Part shown: positions 10,943 through 22,483 of the stretch, piece after piece
How the letters are laid out: each line of letters opens with the position of its first letter
How positions within the stretch are numbered: the first letter of the stretch is position 1
Assembly (NCBI GenBank): GCA_034696485.1
Contig: JAQIWT010000016.1
Coordinates: 1 to 62,067, forward strand
Source of the DNA: Isohypsibius dastychi
Taxonomy: Eukaryota; Tardigrada; Eutardigrada; Parachela; Isohypsibiidae
Length of the DNA: 62,067 nt
Direction: 5' to 3'
Translations under genes and position numbers: made by a program
Notes under the pieces: model-generated
What the model saw: the letters and a program-made list of their open reading frames with translations, nothing else
Database searches by the model: none
Told to the model about the DNA's origin: nothing

Positions 10943-13662
10943 TCAAGGAGATCGACTGACTGGACTACATCTCTTGATGTTCTTATCACAAAGCGTTCTT
11001 CTCGTTGATTTTGAAACCATGGCACGTGCGGCCTGTGCACTGCGAGAAATCGGTTGAGCCAGTGAATTTCCCTCAACTGGCAAATCTTCTCCGTAAATGT
11101 TGTCAATCGGTTGTTCGCATCCATCCGGAGCTGCCCAGTAGCCTGCTTGGACAACTCGACATTTTGGAATGTCCATGTTGCCAAAAAATACGCCTCTCTC
11201 GATTAGATCTCTTTTCCACTTTGCCTTAGCCATAACAGATTTCAATGTGCCCGATTCAAATAGGTCAGGTGCGATTCGCCCGCATTGAAGCATTTCTTGT
11301 GGTGTGGCATGAACGAACCTAACGCATCCCAGTAATTGGTTCGTATAGATTTTTCTTTCTTCAGGGCGAAATCGAAGCCAGCGAGTCATCGCTTCCATAA
11401 CGTCCAATTCGGACTGTGAACATAAGGACACATCAAAAGGGCCCAATCAAAACGCATTTTAGTCCCATGATAACATGTTTAAAGTTCATAGACTGAACCA
11501 GATATGTAAGTGTTGTACATACAACGCTTTGTATTCTACTCTAAAACGAAGAAGCGGGATTGGTTGTTTTTTTCAGACATTGGTTGAAAAGGACGAGAAC
11601 GTAAACCAACGAGCTTTGTAAGTAATTTTTCAGTTCGGGTTTGCCGCAATACACAAAGTTGAAGTAGAAATACTATTTTCGTTTACCATTGTGAGCACTC
11701 ACATTGATTCTCATGTCGTTGTTCTGAAATAAAGCTTCCACCATTTCAAGCGGCCAAGCTAGGAAGCAGGAATTTCCAGTAATTTTATAAAAGTCAACCG
11801 GTCCCGTCGCCAACTGACTGCAAAATAAAATTGTAAAACAGTAAAATATGTTTGTCATGTATTCGTGAATGTGAAGTCGTGCACCAGCATGTTTGATGTC
11901 ATTGTTCCTCCAGGTAGAGCATGTGCCCGGATTTAGAACGGGGGTAACGCCAACCGATACTGGGCTCAGCCACGAGATGTGTTTTAAAACAAGAACCGAA
12001 GCTGATGCACGATTCCCATATTCCCTAGTGCAACATACCGAATGTCATCTTGAAGCTTCTGCGAGTCCGATTTCTCAATGCTCCGTTCGCACGGAACATC
12101 ACCGGAGCATTTTTTCAGCTCTGTTTCGGATTCCGGTTGTACACTGACATCTTTGCGCGACAGGGAGAAGTTGCCAGTTGCAACGTCGTGCCGATCTTTT
12201 GGCAGTCTGGGGAACAATTCTGAATATTGCTCAGACTTCAGCTTGTTTTTGCAGATATGGGCAAGAGGAAATAGCTTTAGGGACTGCGCTACGTTCAGCA
12301 CTTCCTTGATAACAGTCGTCTCTCATTTTGACAAGGGCTATTGGTGTATGTGGCTTACGGCAGCGTTATAGTGATGAATTTCTGTTGATCCTTTGTAGAT
12401 GAATTCAATGCATCGTAATAGCGCCCGCGTCTGGAGCTGCGATACATCTATGCACACTTCGGGGATCAAAAGATTTTTGAGCCTTTCATTCAGGAGCTGC
12501 TTGTGAAAGCGGATAGAAAATGCTGCCAATACAAGTTTATGTGTTCTGATCTTGTTCTCGCCAACATAGACGGTTACGTCGCTGAGGTTGCGACTCCGGA
12601 ACAAATTCGCGAAATAACGTGCAGTTCGCTCCGCTGCAAGATACAAATGAAGATAGAAAATGCAAGATACAAATGCTTTTGAGCCACATCCAGTAAAGAT
12701 AGGGAATGTATACAGTCAAATCAAGGTAATATTAAAACACTATCAGCTCTCAAATTTGTATCTGATGCTATCCATAAGGTACACCTCATGAAGACATCGC
12801 ACTCATAAGCGAGAAAGTTCATTCCACTCGGATTTCAATGCCTGCGCAGAGTTGCGACAGATACTCTAAATTTGATTGCGTATCTTATTTAGGTACGAAA
12901 TCAAATGTGTTTGTGTCAGTTTGCCGCGAGGCGAGGATAGAGTATTGCATACTTTCAGCGAAACTGTGACCATCTTATTCTGTTGCGAAAGAGCAAATAT
13001 CAAATGAAATTCAGGAAACACCTGCAGATAATTTCTGCTCGATTACCGTGTCTCTCCACAGATTCTCCAATGATCCAATGTAAAGAACGCAGTTCTTTGT
13101 CGTCCAAGACGCGTGAGGTGTCTCTTAGCGGAATCTCCCTCATTAAAGTGTTTCCAACCAGGAACGGCTTTGTATAATCCATGCCAACATTGATATTTCC
13201 CATAAGTAACTCATCTGGTCTCAAATACGTGCCAACGCGCTCTCTTTCGTTTTTTAGTGCCTGAAGGTCTGTTCTAGTCCCGCACTCTGTCTTTGGCCTG
13301 TCAGGTCTCGATCCCGGAGGCTTGCGAACCGTTTCTGTGCATCCGTTCCCTGTGATAGGTTCGCTCAGGATGGATCTACTCCCGAATACACTGACTGGAT
13401 GATCATGAATCGGGCTTTCTTTTTGTTTAGGTTGAGTGCAGTTTGTTTCTTGGCTCAACGGACCGTTATCGAAAGATCGCGGTGCATTTACATTCTTTTT
13501 CCTGCTGAACTCACTGCTCAGTCTCTGAAACGCTTGGGAAAAAGGGGGCATCTTGTCGTTGAACGATCGTGTTCCCAGTACAGACCTTTTAACAATCGCC
13601 GTCTTGAGGTTACCTGGAGAACTCTGGCTAAACTTGCAAACAACTGCTCTAAATTTCCGCAA
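10943..13662 (-). CDS. BTB-BACK domain protein (no Kelch repeats)
   Basis: Leftward gene. Proposed exons: 13662-13047 (5' limit uncertain), 12633-12359, 12304-12039, 11817-11703, 11413-10943. The second exon carries a BTB fold: SDVTVYVGENKIRTHKLVLA matches the conserved core (DVTL-V---F-AHK-VLAA), followed by the RALLRCIEFIYKGS segment. The next exons supply a low-complexity insert and then a BACK-like helical region with a conserved-looking MTRWLRFRPEER stretch. No Kelch repeats follow; the tail is Ser/Arg-rich. Such proteins are usually CUL3 adaptors; here that role is family-based inference. The 220-residue N-terminal exon is low complexity and unrecognised. All five exons join in frame at good donors, and one intron (12634-13046) is 413 nt. 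The start codon was not found; ORF 14399-14052 may be an upstream exon. Confidence 0.7.
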
Positions 13663-14051
13663 TTCCGGTGATAGCGTGATACATTACGAGTAGCAAAAAG
13701 CTTGAGATTACAGGAACATGAAGCCATGAAAATATGCTATAACTGAAATGGTTATTTGGTTATACTTTTTTGAAGAAACCTTGTTTCTCAGGCTGGGATG
13801 TCATTTACGCTAAACATTGCGTACACAACCATGTTAATCAATGCGCGACAGTCCAAAAGTAGACGAAGTTATTTATGTCACAGCCCCAAACATCGCACGT
13901 TCCCAAAATCTATACTCACACCAATTTGGTCAAAGCAAATTTGTATGAGTTTACATTTTTCTTCACTTTTGTTTCCAGTACAGTAACTGTTGTGTTCATG
14001 ATACAATCGGTAATGTGGGCAAAAAGCAGTTCCTTGTTAATCAATGTTCAA

Positions 14052-14399
14052 TCAGTGTGTCGTTACATCTCCAAGATGAAACTGCTGATGTTCCCGGTCA
14101 GTTTTACAGCACCTGGCAAACATACCGGTAAAAACCGCGACTCCAATCGCGATTTTAATATCTGAGCCTAAGGTCTCAGATGTCAAGTCACCACACATTT
14201 CAAAATCAAATAGTGGTGGATGTTCAGAACGAAATATACCGGTGAAAACTGCGATTCGGATCGCGATTTCGATATCTGAGCCTGAAGTCTCAGGTAACAC
14301 GTTCCCACATATCTCAGGAGCAAATACATATTGCAATTTTATCGAGCCACAAAATACGGCCGGTCCAAAAATTCTTTGATCGATTACCTGTTCCTCCAT
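14052..14399 (-). CDS. Hypothetical ORF with 38-residue tandem repeat
   Basis: Begins at a real ATG (14399) and runs 115 residues. Two copies of a 38-residue unit are visible, each containing an S-D-I-x-I-A-I motif followed by A-V-F-T-G; the DNA period is 114 bp (copies near 14122 and 14236), a multiple of three. A plausible donor lies near the end (GGAGAT|GTAACG), so this could be the 5' exon of the leftward BTB-BACK gene. It may also be independent or non-coding. Function unknown. It starts 228 bp from the divergent gene at 14627, so they may share a promoter. Confidence 0.35.
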   Translation of the reverse strand: MEEQVIDQRIFGPAVFCGSIKLQYVFAPEICGNVLPETSGSDIEIAIRIAVFTGIFRSEHPPLFDFEMCGDLTSETLGSDIKIAIGVAVFTGMFARCCKTDREHQQFHLGDVTTH

Positions 14400-14626
14400 G
14401 GCATGTCAGTATTCTATACCATTCAGCTATAAAACACAATTTCAAGAATGTGAAAGAGCATCTTCTCAGGACTATCTCGCTCATTCTTTGTTCTCACATC
14501 CGTTCTCGCTTCTCACTGCTCATTCCCGTTGTTTAGTATGGTACCTTCCTGTATGATTTGCAGCAGCTTGGAAGTTGCCAAGTAATCATCGGACAGAGTT
14601 TCTGTATGTTGACATGAAAGAGCAAG

Positions 14627-15756
14627 ATGACCAGTGGCTCCAAACGGAAAAACCAAACTAGCAAGGTGACCTCTGGCCAGAATGGCATTGAATCGGTTCT
14701 CCAGAAAGCCAAGGAGCAACTGAAAAGTGTCCGAAGAGCACGTGCAACCTTCAAGACCCTTCAATATGAAGTGACGTCCGCCCGTCAGACTAGGGCAACA
14801 TTGATTGCTCGACTAGAGAGCAGTCAGAAAGATGTCATACGAACTGAAACGGTCGGCCTTTATATTGCCCGGAAAACAGAATTTTACACGATTGCTTCAC
14901 GCGTTTTTCGAGCCGAAATTGATGAAAAAAATAGTCCCGCAAGCAATAAGTCTCAAAATCTCCTGAGCGTCGCTTCTGCCACGGATGCAAACGCTGACCT
15001 TCTCGCTCAGATTGTGGTGATGACCACGGTCTTTCTTGCAAGTTTCGAGCAAATATATTCGGAGCTTGAAAAAAGGAGATTAGTTGTTCAGAAGTATATC
15101 ACCAACAAGATGGACTTACAGTCAAGCAAAGATGTCATGGTGAAAGAACAGTCAATCCAAAGGAAGATGTACGCTGACCTTATTGAAAACCGAGACTCAC
15201 TGCGGCGCGCCATGAACAATGTGAGTGCAAGAAAAGTAAAATTTTGGGGATAATGATATATCAACTAAATCTCAGGTCATTTCAGACCGACAGTCATGGC
15301 ATGTCAATATACTCGCTGCTACGGCGGCATGACTTACGACAGGAATGCAGATACGTCGAACGGTGGATCGAGTTCACACTAAGCCTCACCGCCGCAAAAC
15401 TCAAAGATTTCATCAGCGCATATAGCTTTTGGCTGATTAGTTTGCGGCGTGAAAATACAGTTCTATACGAAGAAACGATGGCAGCTTGGAGATGGATACC
15501 AACCGGCCAAACTGCTACTGGACTCCGCCACCTCACACATGCTGTGTTTCGCAGTCGCATTCTGCCAGAGAATGAGGCCGTTCTTGAAGAGCGTATCACG
15601 GCAGTCAACATGATGGTAAACTGGAGTGGTCTCAGAAAAGCTAATTTCGCAGCAAATGTCAGAGCAGAATATGCAGAGTTGTCAAGCGTTTTCTTTTCTG
15701 CGCTCTCCCTGAACACGGAACTACAAATGGTTCAGTCTCCATCTGGTGCTACTTGA
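14627..15756 (+). CDS. Coiled-coil protein of unknown function
   Basis: Two exons, 14627-15220 and 15286-15756, joined by a 65-nt GT-AG intron in phase 0, encode about 354 residues. The N-terminal half starts with a basic Ser/Lys segment and continues as predicted helix rich in Lys, Arg, Glu and Leu. The second exon contains an aromatic-rich helical part (motif ISAYSFWLISLRRE). The frame is open from ATG to TGA and antisense frames are shorter. I do not recognise the family. Its helical architecture resembles the other coiled-coil genes here (32808-35816 and 50494-52215), but no direct residue similarity was seen. Confidence 0.65.
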
Positions 15757-16110
15757 CTCGAAATTTTGTCCTTTTTTGTTTTCACTTTATCTATTCAAGA
15801 TTTTAGTCCTGAAGTACCAGGCACCCAACCCAACTAGGTTTACACGTATGAACACACCGAGTGTACCAAAGAAACCGTTCAGTTGAAACAACTTGGGGTC
15901 GTACACCTAGATTGGTTCACCAAACCTGGGTTTCAGAACACGAGGTCAACAATCGTGGGGTGCAAAAAAGACATAAAAGGTCACACATGTCTCATTCAGT
16001 ATCATTCTCACACAACAGTTTCAACTGTATGCAAATTCCGGAAATCTTCGTGAACGACAGTGGGAATTAATTTCGCGCGATTGACGTGAGCACACAGAAG
16101 ATCGATCATA
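15757..16110. other. Convergent intergenic gap
   Basis: 3' flanks of the rightward coiled-coil gene and leftward DNAAF4. No gene or repeat seen. Confidence 0.5.
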
Positions 16111-17361
16111 TCAGCTATGTGCGGCAAGTTTAATCGAAATTCGCTCGCAAGCTGAAGCTGACACCATCCATTCGCAAAACACAGGCTCTTTGCCTGAAGT
16201 CAACTGATCTTGAAAATAAGAATGCAACTTGCAGAGGTCAGGTTGGTCAAAACCGTCTTTGAGCGCTTCTGTAAGTTCGATCATGCTTTCCTGAAAAAGC
16301 GCAAGTTTGCAAAATGCTATTCCGCGAAGCCACCTGGCTCTCTTTCGTGTATATGTGTTTTCTATGGCCGATGATGAGAGGAGCTCGAGCACATTCTCCG
16401 TGTCCTGCAGCACTTTATGCATGTTGCCCAGTTTCAGGTGACAAAGTGCGCGATTAAAGTAAAATTCGAGAGATTTGCAGCCGATACAGATGGCGCGTGA
16501 AAAGTATGACAGTGCCAATCTGGTTTCTCCGATATCATAGCATCGGCCACCTTCTACTTCAAGCCACGTCGGATCTTCAGAGGTCACATTCACAGCTGAT
16601 CCATCCACGTTTCGATCATGTTCTTTCAACCATTCTTCTTCCATTTTAGTCTGCGATTCTCTTTGTGGAGTAGGGAACACACGAGGTGTGCTTGAAAATG
16701 TTATTGTCGTGAACTCCCGCACTGCAGTCGCTACTTTTTGTTTTGGTTTCTTTTCACGCTTTACAGATCGTTCCTCAACAGCGGCGATCTGGTGTAATAG
16801 CTCATCGATTGATTCGTTGGAAATGTCATCAACTGAACTAATTTGGTCGTGATGATCAGCTGACATTTCCGAATCAAAGCCATATGATTTTAGAAGACCA
16901 TTTTTTTCTTTTTCGATCATGTTCTGAACCTGCCGTTTTTGCTCGGTTTCTCGCTCCATATGATCAGACACAGCCATACCATGCTGCGCAAGCTTCTTTT
17001 GCTTCAGAGCTTTCAAATCGTTCAATGACCTGGTTGCGACATATTCGGCAGCTTCTTGCCTGATAGCCAGCATAAATTCCGGATTGCATGACGATGCTGG
17101 GCTTAAGCAAGGCCACTCCTCATGAACTTGTTTTGGCAGTTTTAGTATTATTTGGTGATCGGTAATTTCGGCCTTGCTTTCACGCTCATTGATTTCTCCG
17201 AACAAATACTTTTCGAAAAAGTTTGGTGGATAGGAAACTTTGATGAATCTGGAGGTGCACAAGATATCGACATTTTTTTTCGAAACTTTTCTGAGCGGCA
17301 AAAATATCAAGATCGCTGACTCCGTCTGCTTCCACTCGTCTTCGCTTACGTGGATGGGCAT
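16111..17361 (-). CDS. DNAAF4: DNAAF4 (DYX1C1): dynein axonemal assembly factor, CS + TPR
   Basis: Single-exon leftward gene of 416 residues. Human DNAAF4 is about the same length. Residues 1-90 form a CS (p23-like) domain: the opening MPIHVSEDEWKQTESAI and the following F-I-K-V-S-Y-P-P-N-F-F segment match the family start closely. A charged linker (about 100-240) is followed by C-terminal TPR units (about 270-390) with the pattern G-R-C-Y-D-I-G-E-T-R-L-A-L-S-Y-F and F-N-R-A-L-C-H-L-K-L-G. Family knowledge: it works as a cytoplasmic co-chaperone with HSP90/HSP70 and other DNAAFs in preassembly of outer and inner dynein arms. Its presence implies motile cilia or flagella. The absence of introns is unusual beside its intron-rich neighbours and could reflect retroposition, though the frame is intact. 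Confidence 0.93.
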   Translation of the reverse strand: MPIHVSEDEWKQTESAILIFLPLRKVSKKNVDILCTSRFIKVSYPPNFFEKYLFGEINERESKAEITDHQIILKLPKQVHEEWPCLSPASSCNPEFMLAIRQEAAEYVATRSLNDLKALKQKKLAQHGMAVSDHMERETEQKRQVQNMIEKEKNGLLKSYGFDSEMSADHHDQISSVDDISNESIDELLHQIAAVEERSVKREKKPKQKVATAVREFTTITFSSTPRVFPTPQRESQTKMEEEWLKEHDRNVDGSAVNVTSEDPTWLEVEGGRCYDIGETRLALSYFSRAICIGCKSLEFYFNRALCHLKLGNMHKVLQDTENVLELLSSSAIENTYTRKRARWLRGIAFCKLALFQESMIELTEALKDGFDQPDLCKLHSYFQDQLTSGKEPVFCEWMVSASACERISIKLAAHS

Positions 17362-17621
17362 CGCTGGATTAACCTTGACCTTGCTTCATTGATTTCGTTT
17401 CCGTTCTCGCAACGTTACCGTAACTCAGCAACAATTGGTGACTCATCTGGTAAACGTGTCGATTTGAGCGTCACAAACGCAGAACGAGCTTATTCTTTGA
17501 AATGTCCTCTTTGAAGCAAACTGCGCGTTGACCACCAACACTGCATTCGCGTTATGTCAGACGAATACAAATTACATTCAAGAATGATTATTGCAACTCA
17601 TATTATCAAAAGGATAAGTGT

Positions 17622-17880
17622 TTGTCCCCCCCCCCCCTTCCACATGGGGATGGGGACCTACAAAAAACCTACGAAGGTTTAGACACGCCACGTCCCGTAC
17701 GATACCCTACGTCCCTTACGCTACGTCACTACGTAACGCTAAATCACTTTCGATACGCTAGCTTTACTAGCGTTACTTCACGTACAATACGTTGTTTTTC
17801 GCTCAAAAGCCGGGGGGGGGGGGGGGAGGGGGCGGGACAATATGTCCGCCGAAGGCTGTGGCCATACAGAAACTACGGTT
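17622..17880. repeat. Poly-C / poly-G bounded repeat with TACG-rich core
   Basis: A TGTC followed by 12 C (17626-17637) opposes 15 G (17812-17826) followed by AGGGGGCGGGACA; the arms are near-complementary, so the segment could fold. The core (about 17690-17800) is a degenerate array of words such as TACGCTACGT and ACGTCCC. No coding capacity. Further right (17925-18110) a degenerate array of ATATGG words occupies more of the gene-free interval 17362-18593, which otherwise holds nothing I can name. Confidence 0.6.
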
Positions 17881-18593
17881 CCTAAACTGTTTTTTCTAAG
17901 AATAATTATTACGATTATAAGATTTTATGGTTTGTCATCTGTTCGTGAGGTCGTCATGGATATGGAATAAAAACATATGGCTCTTCCTTTTAAAGTCTTT
18001 CTGCTACCGAATTGATTCGATATGGCTTGATATGGTACGAAAAGCTACGGCTTCCATTGCGCTGCTTTTTGGATGGTCCAGTATGGTATTCATGCATATG
18101 GTACCGGTAGTATGCATTCCATCCATATTTATAGGTCTTATTCTTGAACGGGGTTAGACTCTTCTACGATTTGCAAAATAGCTTTGCTCTGAAGGTTCAA
18201 CCTTAAGCGATGCATGGATTATCATGCTGAAAAAGAAGAAAATCAATGAACACATTAAGATACGCATCTAGTTCAACGTAAAGTAATACAAAACTTTTTT
18301 TTACATAAAATTAAATAAAGCATCTGACTGGTCATGAAATGCATCACCAGTACACTCCAAAGAGCAATTTCTGAGAGCGGACAGCGAAAAGTGACGTAGA
18401 TACGAAATGTGTTCAATGCGTAAATTCGAGCGTATCCACAGTCATGTGTGCAAATGTTTTCCTCGGTGAGCGACTTCTAGCACGAGCTTCTACATCCGCC
18501 TTCTAGCGAATGGTAGCCCTGAGGTTGCACAATGAGTTCATCAATAACGGTGGTACGGTTCCACCTGACTTCATGCCTATGCCTTGGATGACC

Positions 18594-21372
18594 TCACTTT
18601 TGCTTCCATGATCGCATTGTGGCAGTATTGGCAACTTGGATGTAGTACGAGTTGTTAGGCGAGGCTTTGACTTCAACCTGCGATGCCAATGATACAGTCT
18701 CACTGTGCGATGGCGTTCTGTGTCGCAACCGCGTCAGCCATGGGAACAAACTTTTCTTCGTCGGAGTTTCACAGTAAGGTTGATCGTCCAGTTTTGTGAT
18801 ATGACTGACCGTCGTTGGCTCAGTCCTCCTTGCGGGCAATGACTTGGTATTGTGAGATTTTGAATGCTTTCGTTTCTTTCGCTTTGCTTTGAGCAGACCT
18901 TGTAACAGAGTGCTCCCGAGTCCAGCCCCGGCACTGCTACCAAATGAACTGCCACGGCCAGCACCAAGAGAAGACCAGAGATCGTCCTGTCTAGTGGAAC
19001 GGCCAATTGCAGTGCGTCCATGACGAGTATTTTTCGAATGGCTGTCCAAATCATGATGACGCGCTAGCTCGTCTGATTCTCTCAAGTCAATTTTGTTGGA
19101 AGCAAACGCATCCCATTTGCAGTCGATGAGCCAGAAAGCTGTTGAAAATAGCCATAAATTTGGATGTTCTTGAGTCGACTGAATAAGAACTCACCAACCA
19201 TCTCTCCTTTTCCTTTCACATTGAATGTTCCAGCTTCATGGGTGCCAAAATTCGTTTGAATGATCGAATGGGTGGGCGCGCTCATAAGGACTCTGAAAGA
19301 TTTGCTCTTCGAGTTCATTCGTGCTGCAGTGTTCACACTATCTATGACAGGCCATGCTAGTAAAAGTTACTCATGATTTCAGTTGAAATGGCATACCTCC
19401 TAACATTGTAAACAAAGGAAATTTAAGGCTGACGATAGCACCTGCTACCCTTCCAGAGTGCATTCCACCTTTGATCAACGGCAGCCGATTTTGGTGAGGG
19501 GGTGGTAGGAAGCTTTCTCGGGCTATAAACGACGTAGTATACAAATGCTTGATTATCGTCAGAATGGCGATTGACCTAGCGTCATGAGACGAAGAAGGGC
19601 TAAGGCGACATTCTCAGCATGATATGTGTTTGTCCCAGCCAGCAAGCAGTAATGGCCGGCAGTCGCTACAAGATTCACACTGAAACTTTTTACTGCCGTG
19701 GACACCTGGAAATCGACATGATTATTACGAACAATTCAAGTTCACGCGGGAAACGAAATCTTGTTGCAATTGTGATTCGAACGAAAGTCTTACCAAATGA
19801 TAATACCAATCCAAAATTGCAACATGATCTACAGAGCTGTAAATCTTGCACAATTGCTCATATTGCATGAGTTCCACAAATGCAATTGTGGCTTCTTCGT
19901 ACACAACCATGGGTGGCAGCTGTCCTTCATAAAGATGCTTGAAATTGACCTCGAAAAACATTTCCGCAACGATCTTGTCAGACCTTGTTTTCTCTCGCTC
20001 GATGGCGCGCCTTCTGCACAGCTGGATCCACTGAAACCGGTATGACTCGGAAAAGATACTGGACAGACTAGTGCCAAACAGCCCAAACAAATTGGATATC
20101 AGGCCCAGCCAACAAATCAAAATTCCAAGCACCACTCCAAAAATAACGCCGCTGGTTTCCAGCTCATCTTGAAACACTACGCCAACGTTGTCTTTTGCTG
20201 CTTGTAGCGTCTGCTCGGCCTGATAGCGGACATCCGCAAGCAAAGTACTTAAAATCACAGAAGCGTTGGCATTCCGAAAATCATAATAATCCTTTGTTCT
20301 GATGAGCAGTGTTTGGAGGTTTTCCGGACGATCCATGTACGCAGCATCAAGCAGAATTGAACGCCAATATTTATAGCTTTGCATACGTGGGTATGTCCAA
20401 TTACAACTGGTGCATGTCGACTTCAGCACATCAGGTCGAAATCTTCCAATTGTGTACTTCTCCAGTAGCTCTAGACCATACATTGCCCGCATATAGCGCC
20501 GCAAAATATATAGCCTTAGCTGGGCATCCAGGGGCTGACCAGGCGCTGTTTTGTCATAAGCAAAACTACCGAGAGTGTCAACGTCCTTCATGCGATAAAT
20601 TACTTCAGTTGGAAACAGCTGCTGCAGCAGATTGTTCCATGTCTCACCACCTTTTAAGCTGGTCACGTGATACGCTGCGTAGAACTGCTTCACCTAAACA
20701 TCAAAATTCAGATCTTAGTACCGAACTAGCCGGGAAGGGATTCTGTACCTTACTTATAACTGATGTGACATTCATGATCATTTGAGCAAGTTGAATATTA
20801 GGGTCTTTCTTGGCTTTCTCAGCCCATCTGGATAGCGACTTGATTATCTTTGCTGGCGTAACCCTTGCGTGATTGATTGTGAGTTCAGGGTACTTCACGT
20901 CAAGCTGGTTTATGTGATCAGAAGTAACCGAATAAAACCGTTCTACGAGTTTTCGCCGGTTGACGTTCGGGTCGAGCATCTCGGTCAGCATGAGATCTTG
21001 TTCTTGAACAAGAACGTTGACGACATCTTGTACATCTACAAAACGTTGCTGGTATTCTTTGACGTCAACCCTTACAGCCAGATATTCACTAGCCTCGTGG
21101 AATCCATAGATATTGAATGCCGTACCAAGAACAACTGGCCAGATCGCCAAGAGGACCAATGCAAGCACTTGCCTGACGTTGGCATAGGGAATGACCTTGA
21201 TTCGCTTTGATGTGGAATAAATGACGGCTGGATGAACCTTGTTTTGTGGTAAGACGTTGGATGGGGTAGGCCCAACATCAGATTTTCCAGGTTGTAGTTG
21301 GATGCGTTCATGTACGTTGCCCGAGCTGCGGATAATGGAGGCCATAAGCACGTTGGCAGCGAATAAGCTCAT
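18594..21372 (-). CDS. NIT-like receptor with degenerate guanylate cyclase domain
   Basis: Six leftward exons: 21372-20749, 20693-19794, 19705-19576, 19522-19397, 19341-19195, 19138-18594, all GT-AG and in frame, 823 residues. TM1 is at about 69-90 (LALVLLAIWPVVLGTAFNIYG); the intervening helical ectodomain (about 95-385) resembles a NIT sensor; TM2 is at about 389-411. Then comes a signalling-helix segment (REKTRSDKIVAEMF) and a class III cyclase domain (about 465-640) that aligns without gaps to animal guanylate cyclases over its first 51 positions. The first metal Asp is Glu482, the guanine-specifying Glu is Ala522, the second metal Asp is His526 and the usual Cys is Thr590. Asn597 and Arg601 (NTAARM) and the VKGKGEM motif remain. 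Family knowledge: NIT-guanylate cyclases exist in several animals. Inference: this copy is probably a pseudo-cyclase, perhaps a regulatory partner. The tail is Ser/Lys/Arg-rich. NIT assignment is less certain than the cyclase homology. Confidence 0.85.
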
Positions 21373-22483
21373 TCGTTAAGCTGAGTTCTACCAACCCACG
21401 TCATGCTTTGGATGTTTTGGTATAATTGCGATTTGCTTCGCAACTTGGCCGTGGTTTTCGGGAAAACATCTGATTGTGAGCTACCAAGATTTAGTATGAG
21501 TGGACAACAAGCAGTCGAGCCTAGACATTATCAAAATTGTCGGCTTTCTCGTGCAACCCATCTGGCAGGGCAAAAACCTTGCAAAACAGCCCGTTAATCT
21601 GGTGGTTGGATCAAACAGATCTGCTCCCGAGTTTCCTTACTTTTCTTTCTATTGGGACGCTCATATGGATACAGAGAAACCTGTCGATCTGCCTCATTAT
21701 TCATCTGCAAAACTCAGCGATCTGCCCGTTTTTGAAAAAAGCTACCACAGCCCTTTGCATTCGTAAAAGGGGGAACCTGACGATTTTCTCACTGTCTAGG
21801 GGGTTACTGACGGTTCATCACAATCCCCCTTAGTCCCAAACAGCAGTATATAGTGTATTACTAGCAAAAATAGGATGAAGTCAGTAAATCTGCTTCTTGA
21901 CACAGGGTTCACAGCTTATCAAGGGCAAATCGAATACAAATGGCGACGGCAGTAGCACGAGCCGGCGGCATAAGCAGCTTTCTACAGAGTCAAATCTCTC
22001 TTTGGGGATATACAGATGGTCAAGGGAACCAAACATTTTACAGCAAAAACGGCAGCAACATACCACTGAGAATATTGAAAACCCGAACCGATCACCACCA
22101 GAAAGGATATCACACATTTAGCAGAATTTCCAGCCGGGTATCGGCATTTAATCGACGTATGCCTCACACCAGGTCATTTTTGGTTTCATAAATGCCTTTT
22201 CAGTTGTGTCCGCATCTTCCATCTCCAAAACCATCCACATTTTCATCAATTGGTGTCATGTATTGAGCAAACGTCGGAATGATTTCTGGCAACTTGGCCT
22301 TCATACCTCTTCTGGACGAATTTTCACGGTAATCACATTTTCTGTCGCTTCTGCTGGTGTTTTGCAGTGCCCGCTCCTCAGAGTTATACTGCGAGCAAAA
22401 CTGATCTTTTAGGAGCGAAAGCCGGCTAGATCCGCTGAAGACCAAATTATATACAATTTTAGTTGAAAAGCGAATTGGCTGTA
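21373..22483. other. Intergenic, no supported gene
   Basis: Probably contains the promoter of the leftward cyclase-like gene and the 3' flank of the kinase gene. Short ORFs on both strands (for example 21940-22191 plus, 22200-22445 minus) overlap one another, lack motifs and were not accepted. Confidence 0.45.

Noticed and set aside
20309-20785. 158-residue plus-strand ORF opposite the cyclase-like gene
   Set aside because: Antisense of a well-supported exon; its composition shows no domain.
18594-21372. Reading the cyclase-like gene as an ordinary active guanylate cyclase or as a dead pseudogene
   Set aside because: Key catalytic residues are replaced, so normal activity is unlikely; but all six exons are open with good splice sites, so it is not a simple pseudogene either.
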